DNA of 17,545 nt from Flavobacteriaceae bacterium (GTDB lineage: Bacteria > Bacteroidota > Bacteroidia > Flavobacteriales > Flavobacteriaceae): the NCBI GenBank assembly GCA_021648755.1, contig JAKISG010000036.1, positions 1 through 17,545 of the forward strand. The letters run 5' to 3'. Below the pieces are notes generated by a model. It did not search any database. It saw only the letters and a program-made list of their open reading frames with translations, and was not told the origin of the DNA. Position 1 is the first letter of the stretch; each line of letters begins with the position of its first letter. Shown in pieces: positions 15,709-17,545 of the stretch. The position numbers and the translations under genes were made by a program.

Positions 15709-17545
15709 GTATTGAAGCAAAATTAATTATAGACGGCAAAGAAATTAAGGTTTTATCCTATAATTTCAGTTTTGACCAAATAGCCGATACAAATGGCAGA
15801 CCATCAAGCAAGCCAGTATTTAATGGTTTATGGGTAGTTATAGAATCACAAAAGGGAGTTAACCTTGAAGAGTGGGCAATAGCAATAAATCAAGATAAAC
15901 TGGTAGAATTACATATTGCTCCAGTAGTATTAGGAGGTAAAACTAAAATATACTATTTTTTAAACTCTCATTTAGTAAAATGGCAAGTATATTTTTCGGC
16001 AACAGGCATACAACCAATGACCGAAGCACTTTTAATAAAAAGTGCAGGAGTAAAAGATTCAAATTCGACAGAACAATATGAGGCGTATTGGTTAACAGCA
16101 CAACCAAATACAACACCAGTAACTACAATAAACTACAACGAAGAAAAAGAACCAAAAATCACAAAAATAGATTGGTTAAACCCAGAAACTAACAAAAAAA
16201 TAAAAGAAATTACTTACGATGAAAACATAAGTTTACAAATAGAAATTAGAGATGCGATTGGTGGAACGGCAATCATTGTCATAAAAAAAGAAGATGGAAA
16301 CGATTTTGAAGAAGGAAAAACAGAACTTACCTTTACCGAAGCCGTAGATGAAGATGGTATAGTAACCGTAACACCATTTTTAATAGAGCCAATTTGGGCA
16401 GAAACCAAAGTACAAACATATGATTTTTTAGTAGCCAAAGTTACCTATAACGGTATAACCAAAGAGAGTAAAGAAATAAAACTAATACCATTTCCACAAG
16501 TAGTAGTAGATTTTAGACCAGAAGATAAATACATAGGCGAATACGGTTTTGATTATTTACGAGAAGGGAAACTAAAAAAAGACAAAATAACCTACAAAGG
16601 GCTTTTGGGAGAAGTTAAAAAAATAGACCCAAAAACAGGAAAAAAATTAAAAACACCCAAATTTTTTAAATTTACAACCGATGCTAAATACAATCATTTA
16701 AAAAACACACATTATCCGTTTACCGATAAAGACGGAAAAACTATAACCTTAGATTGGCGAGAAGATTTTGAAGGCAATAAAATAGCATTAGATTATACAC
16801 AAACCCATTTAACCATTTATCCAAATACAAGCGTAAAATTAAGTTTACAAGTAGAAACTTTTGATGACCCAAACGAACTTACTTTTGTTTACGATAAAAC
16901 CTATTTTACTTTAGATAAACAAACCATACCTGCACAAAGCAAAGGTAAAAAACGATTACACGATTTTTTAACCATTACTGCAAGTAGTAAAGAGTTTACC
17001 GAAGACCAAGTTATTAAAGTACGATACAAAGACCGCCTTTTAGGTCAACTTAATGTGCTTAAAAATGATAAAGCAAGTCGTAAAAAAACAAATATTGTAC
17101 TTGTACAAGTGGAAACAGACATTACAGGAGATAAGAAAAAAGGAAGTTTCACCTCCAAATCAGGTAAACCAGAAGAAGATATGGTAAAACGGATTTTAAA
17201 ACAAGCCTATATTACTGGAGAAGTAAAGGAGGTTTTAGCATTTAATCCAACTGCAATAAAAGACCCAACAACCAACAAATTAAAATATCCTGATTTTAAT
17301 GCGGATTATGCTTTAGTTGATACTTCTGATGTTGATAGACCAAAAATCTTAAACAAACACCACAACACCAAAAACGAGAGTTTAGCCCATTTTATGGAAA
17401 AAGCGTTTAATAAGGCAAACCCAACCTATAAAAACCATCGTAAAATTTTCTTTTTTGGTGATGTGGGAGGTAGAAAGAAAAAAAGCACAGGTGTTGTTAC
17501 TAAATTAGCAGGTAATGCAAAAGAGTTTAACACATCATCTGCCGT
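15705..17545 (+). CDS. tssD: Type VI secretion tube protein TssD fused to a C-terminal effector region (partial)
   Basis: The frame is open for 613 codons and runs off the window. Residues 1-130 match the Bacteroidota TssD (Hcp-like) tube protein of the T6SS subtype iii: an MSIEAKLIIDGKEIKVL-type start, the GRPSSKP turn, an EEWA helix and TGIQPMTEALLIKSAGV near the end. Normal TssD proteins stop near this length. Here a Pro/Thr linker (131-145) leads to ~480 more residues. Residues ~149-300 look beta-rich (ITKIDWLNPE, ISLQIEIRDAIGG), with KYIGEYGFDYLREG after them. A region of ~300-460 ends in NIVLVQVETDI, and a new domain starts at ~470 (EDMVKRILKQAYI ... KIFFFGDVGG). I read it as an effector carried in the Hcp tube, with the toxin domain starting at the right edge. 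ATG 15705 has GCGGAATT just before it. No immunity gene or other T6SS gene is in view. Confidence 0.8.
   Translation, partial: MSIEAKLIIDGKEIKVLSYNFSFDQIADTNGRPSSKPVFNGLWVVIESQKGVNLEEWAIAINQDKLVELHIAPVVLGGKTKIYYFLNSHLVKWQVYFSATGIQPMTEALLIKSAGVKDSNSTEQYEAYWLTAQPNTTPVTTINYNEEKEPKITKIDWLNPETNKKIKEITYDENISLQIEIRDAIGGTAIIVIKKEDGNDFEEGKTELTFTEAVDEDGIVTVTPFLIEPIWAETKVQTYDFLVAKVTYNGITKESKEIKLIPFPQVVVDFRPEDKYIGEYGFDYLREGKLKKDKITYKGLLGEVKKIDPKTGKKLKTPKFFKFTTDAKYNHLKNTHYPFTDKDGKTITLDWREDFEGNKIALDYTQTHLTIYPNTSVKLSLQVETFDDPNELTFVYDKTYFTLDKQTIPAQSKGKKRLHDFLTITASSKEFTEDQVIKVRYKDRLLGQLNVLKNDKASRKKTNIVLVQVETDITGDKKKGSFTSKSGKPEEDMVKRILKQAYITGEVKEVLAFNPTAIKDPTTNKLKYPDFNADYALVDTSDVDRPKILNKHHNTKNESLAHFMEKAFNKANPTYKNHRKIFFFGDVGGRKKKSTGVVTKLAGNAKEFNTSSA

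Noticed and set aside
1..17545. CRISPR array, tRNA or rRNA genes
   Set aside because: No regularly spaced direct repeats with unique spacers and no cloverleaf or rRNA-like stretches were seen; the only tandem array (514-595) has no spacers.

Overview
The window looks like a chromosomal segment from a marine or host-associated flavobacterium (Bacteroidota, Flavobacteriaceae). The evidence is the very AT-rich DNA, the family-typical protein sequences (leucine dehydrogenase, LysA, PolA, L19 and a Bacteroidota-type TssD), the scarcity of Shine-Dalgarno sequences, and several TAnnTTTG promoter boxes, which are the -7 element of Bacteroidota sigma factors.

Layout. Bases 1-623 hold no convincing gene. 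They contain A/T-rich spacer, short inverted arms and a 14-bp tandem repeat (514-595) that ends just before a DoxX-like membrane protein gene (624-1106, +). Next come an ABC-F ATPase (1222-3147, +) and lysA (best start 3247, +). lysA converges with polA, leaving only 5 bp between stop codons. polA and bioB form a minus-strand pair (bioB first, 9 bp gap). rplS (L19) is divergent from bioB and ends at a probable terminator. A minus-strand operon follows: leucine dehydrogenase (best start 12434), overlapping by one base a PagL-like outer-membrane protein, then a second same-length paralog. Divergent from it is a half-size ABC exporter (12626-14380, +).

The right-hand 3 kb is accessory DNA. A complete IS1595-like element (14458-15534) has 24-bp terminal inverted repeats (23 of 24 identical), an intact transposase and a perfect 8-bp target duplication. 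It landed at the upstream edge of a consensus Bacteroidota promoter (TTTG-N19-TATATTTG). The duplicated target rebuilt the first two bases of the -33 box. That promoter faces a long gene (15705 to beyond the window) whose first ~130 residues are a Bacteroidota type VI secretion tube protein (TssD/Hcp). This is followed by ~480 visible residues of beta-rich linker and the start of a further domain. The best reading is a TssD-fused ('evolved Hcp') effector with its toxin domain cut off by the window edge. It is the most interesting object here.

Most other genes are housekeeping: lysine and biotin synthesis, DNA repair synthesis, the ribosome, and branched-chain amino acid metabolism linked to envelope lipid modification. 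Two of them carry notable active-site changes. PolA has Asn and Gly where the proofreading site normally has Asp, and the ABC exporter has Asp at the catalytic Glu position.
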